A stretch of DNA of 15,584 nucleotides. It comes from Bacteroidota bacterium. Lineage in GTDB: Bacteria; Bacteroidota; Bacteroidia; Chitinophagales; Chitinophagaceae. The DNA lies in NCBI GenBank assembly GCA_023391895.1, contig JAEWAC010000090.1, forward strand, positions 1-15,584, given 5' to 3'. The position numbers and the translations under genes were made by a program. How positions within the stretch are numbered: the stretch's first letter is position 1; each line of letters opens with the position of its first letter. Shown here piece by piece: positions 14,100-15,584 of this stretch. The notes beneath the pieces are model-generated. The model had not been told where the DNA came from. It saw only the letters and a program-made list of their open reading frames with translations, and did not search any database.

Positions 14100-15584
14100 T
14101 TATTTAAACTGAGCGATAATGCCGTTCGCCAGTTCTGTCATTTTCTTCAATCCTTCTTCCGGCAAATTACCCCGCTTAAACTCGCCCAGCACCTCGGGTA
14201 ATTTGTTTTCCATTTCCAGCAAAAACTGGTCTTCAAACTCCCTTACTTTACGCACCGGTACGTCACGCAGCAAACCTTGGGTACCCAGGTAGATAATCGC
14301 CACTTGCTTTTCTACCGGCATCGGGCTGTACTGGGGTTGTTTCAGGATCTCCACATTACGGGCACCTTTGTCAATTACCAGTTTGGTAGCAGGATCCAGG
14401 TCACCACCGAATTTGGAGAAGGCTTCCATCTCCCGATAAAGCGCCTGGTCAAGTTTCAGCGTACCGGCTACTTTTTTCATGGATTTGATTTGCGCATTAC
14501 CACCCACACGGCTTACCGAGATACCTACGTTAATGGCCGGACGGATACCTGCGTTAAACAGGTTGGACTCCAAAAAGATCTGGCCATCGGTAATCGAGAT
14601 CACGTTGGTAGGAATATAAGCCGATACGTCACCGGCCTGTGTTTCGATAATGGGAAGAGCGGTTAAAGAACCACCACCTTTTACCAGGTGCCTGATGCTT
14701 TCCGGCAGGTCGTTCATGTCTTTAGCTACCGCATCGTTGGCAATAACCTTGGCGGCTCTTTCCAGCAAGCGGCTGTGCAGGTAGAATACGTCACCAGGAT
14801 AAGCCTCGCGGCCCGGCGGACGACGCAGCAGCAGCGACACCTCGCGGTAAGCTACCGCCTGCTTGGACAGGTCATCGTAAATAATCAGCGCAGGCCGTCC
14901 GGTATCACGGAAGAACTCACCAATGGCAGCACCCGCAAACGGAGCGTAGAACTGCAACGGAGCCGGATCAGAAGCCGAAGCCGCAACGATAATGGTGTAA
15001 TCCATGGCACCAGCATCCTGCAGGGTTTTCATCACACCGGCAATGGTGGAGGCTTTCTGGCCAATGGCTACATATATACAATAAACGGGTTTACCCGCCT
15101 GGAAAAACTCTTTTTGGTTGATGATGGTATCAATACAAATGGCAGTTTTACCGGTTTGGCGGTCACCAATCACCAACTCCCGCTGACCACGGCCAATGGG
15201 AATCATGGCATCAATGGCCTTGATACCGGTTTGCAGCGGCTCTTTTACCGGCTCACGGAAGATAACACCCGGCGCTTTACGCTCCAGCGGCATTTCATAA
15301 CGTTCACCAGCAATAGGACCTTTACCATCGATAGGTTCACCCAGGGTATTTACCACGCGGCCTACCATGCCTTCGCCTACTTTGATAGAAGCGATCTGGC
15401 CGGTACGGCGTACTTTGGAGCCTTCCTGCAGGCCACCGGTTTCACCCATCAGTACCACACCGACATTGTCTTCTTCCAGGTTCAGGGCGATGCCTCTTAC
15501 GCCATTTTCAAACTCCACCAATTCACCGGCACGTACATTACCCAAACCATAAACACGGGCAATACCATCGCCTATCTGTAATAC
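14100..15584 (-). CDS. atpA: F1Fo ATP synthase subunit alpha, 5' end outside window
   Basis: The frame stays open to the window edge; 494 residues are visible, starting VLQIGDGIARVYGLGNVRAG, so roughly the first 30 residues are missing. The alpha subunit forms the F1 hexamer with beta and binds non-catalytic nucleotide. Visible hallmarks are the N-terminal beta-barrel (ELVEFENGVRGIALNLEEDN), Walker A GDRQTGKT (bases 15144-15167), PIGRGQRELVIG, IYVAIGQKASTI, LIIYDDLSKQAVAYREVSLL, LLRRPPGREAYPGDVFYLHS, and the ISVSRVGG segment whose Arg (bases 14508-14510) is the conserved alpha-subunit arginine finger facing the catalytic site. No key residue is missing, and the sequence is as conserved as expected for a functional housekeeping copy. 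A terminator follows directly, so atpG is not the next gene downstream. The TTG at 15543-15545 is internal, not the start. Confidence 0.97.
   Translation of the reverse strand, partial: VLQIGDGIARVYGLGNVRAGELVEFENGVRGIALNLEEDNVGVVLMGETGGLQEGSKVRRTGQIASIKVGEGMVGRVVNTLGEPIDGKGPIAGERYEMPLERKAPGVIFREPVKEPLQTGIKAIDAMIPIGRGQRELVIGDRQTGKTAICIDTIINQKEFFQAGKPVYCIYVAIGQKASTIAGVMKTLQDAGAMDYTIIVAASASDPAPLQFYAPFAGAAIGEFFRDTGRPALIIYDDLSKQAVAYREVSLLLRRPPGREAYPGDVFYLHSRLLERAAKVIANDAVAKDMNDLPESIRHLVKGGGSLTALPIIETQAGDVSAYIPTNVISITDGQIFLESNLFNAGIRPAINVGISVSRVGGNAQIKSMKKVAGTLKLDQALYREMEAFSKFGGDLDPATKLVIDKGARNVEILKQPQYSPMPVEKQVAIIYLGTQGLLRDVPVRKVREFEDQFLLEMENKLPEVLGEFKRGNLPEEGLKKMTELANGIIAQFK

Noticed and set aside
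14688..15581. 297-codon plus-strand ORF opposite atpA
   Set aside because: It is wholly antisense to a highly conserved gene and arises from that gene's codon bias; its translation is low in recognisable motifs.

Overview
The window looks like chromosomal DNA of a Bacteroidota bacterium, most likely Chitinophagaceae-like; the genus cannot be named from sequence alone. The evidence is two secreted proteins with C-terminal type IX secretion (T9SS type A) sorting domains, a TonB-dependent receptor with an N-terminal carboxypeptidase-regulatory-like domain, a 2TM-domain protein, an HTH_34-type winged-helix regulator, promoters of the Bacteroidota form TTG-N20-TAnnTTTG, and predicted signal peptides that all have Gln at +1.

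Layout: (1) 2-1018, plus strand, the 3' part of a PBP4-type D-Ala-D-Ala carboxypeptidase. (2) 1019-1531, a noncoding mosaic of short repeats and hairpins. (3) 3983-1532, minus strand, an operon of a BcrA-type ABC ATPase, an ABC-2 permease and a LolA-like periplasmic protein. (4) 3984-4452, an AT-rich divergent regulatory region with a promoter and a 19-nt palindrome. (5) 4453-5817, plus strand, a T9SS-exported adhesin-like protein, ending at a terminator shared with the converging operon. (6) 8343-5866, minus strand, a five-gene cluster: 2TM protein, periplasmic helical-repeat protein, two paralogous polytopic membrane proteins and a small winged-helix regulator. (7) 10706-8460, minus strand, a TonB-dependent receptor with its own promoter, possibly reading through into cluster 6. 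(8) 13922-10821, minus strand, a roughly 1030-residue multi-Ig T9SS surface protein. (9) 14100-15584, minus strand, atpA (F1 alpha subunit), lacking its first residues beyond the window edge.

Most genes belong to the cell envelope: peptidoglycan trimming, ABC export, TonB-dependent uptake and T9SS surface proteins. The least understood unit is the five-gene membrane/regulator cluster at 5866-8343. Its regulator is the promoter-distal gene and its two membrane proteins are clear tandem paralogues. No mobile element, CRISPR array, tRNA or rRNA was seen. Nothing in the window is a convincing wholly novel system; that cluster and its links to the TonB receptor are the best candidates for a closer look.
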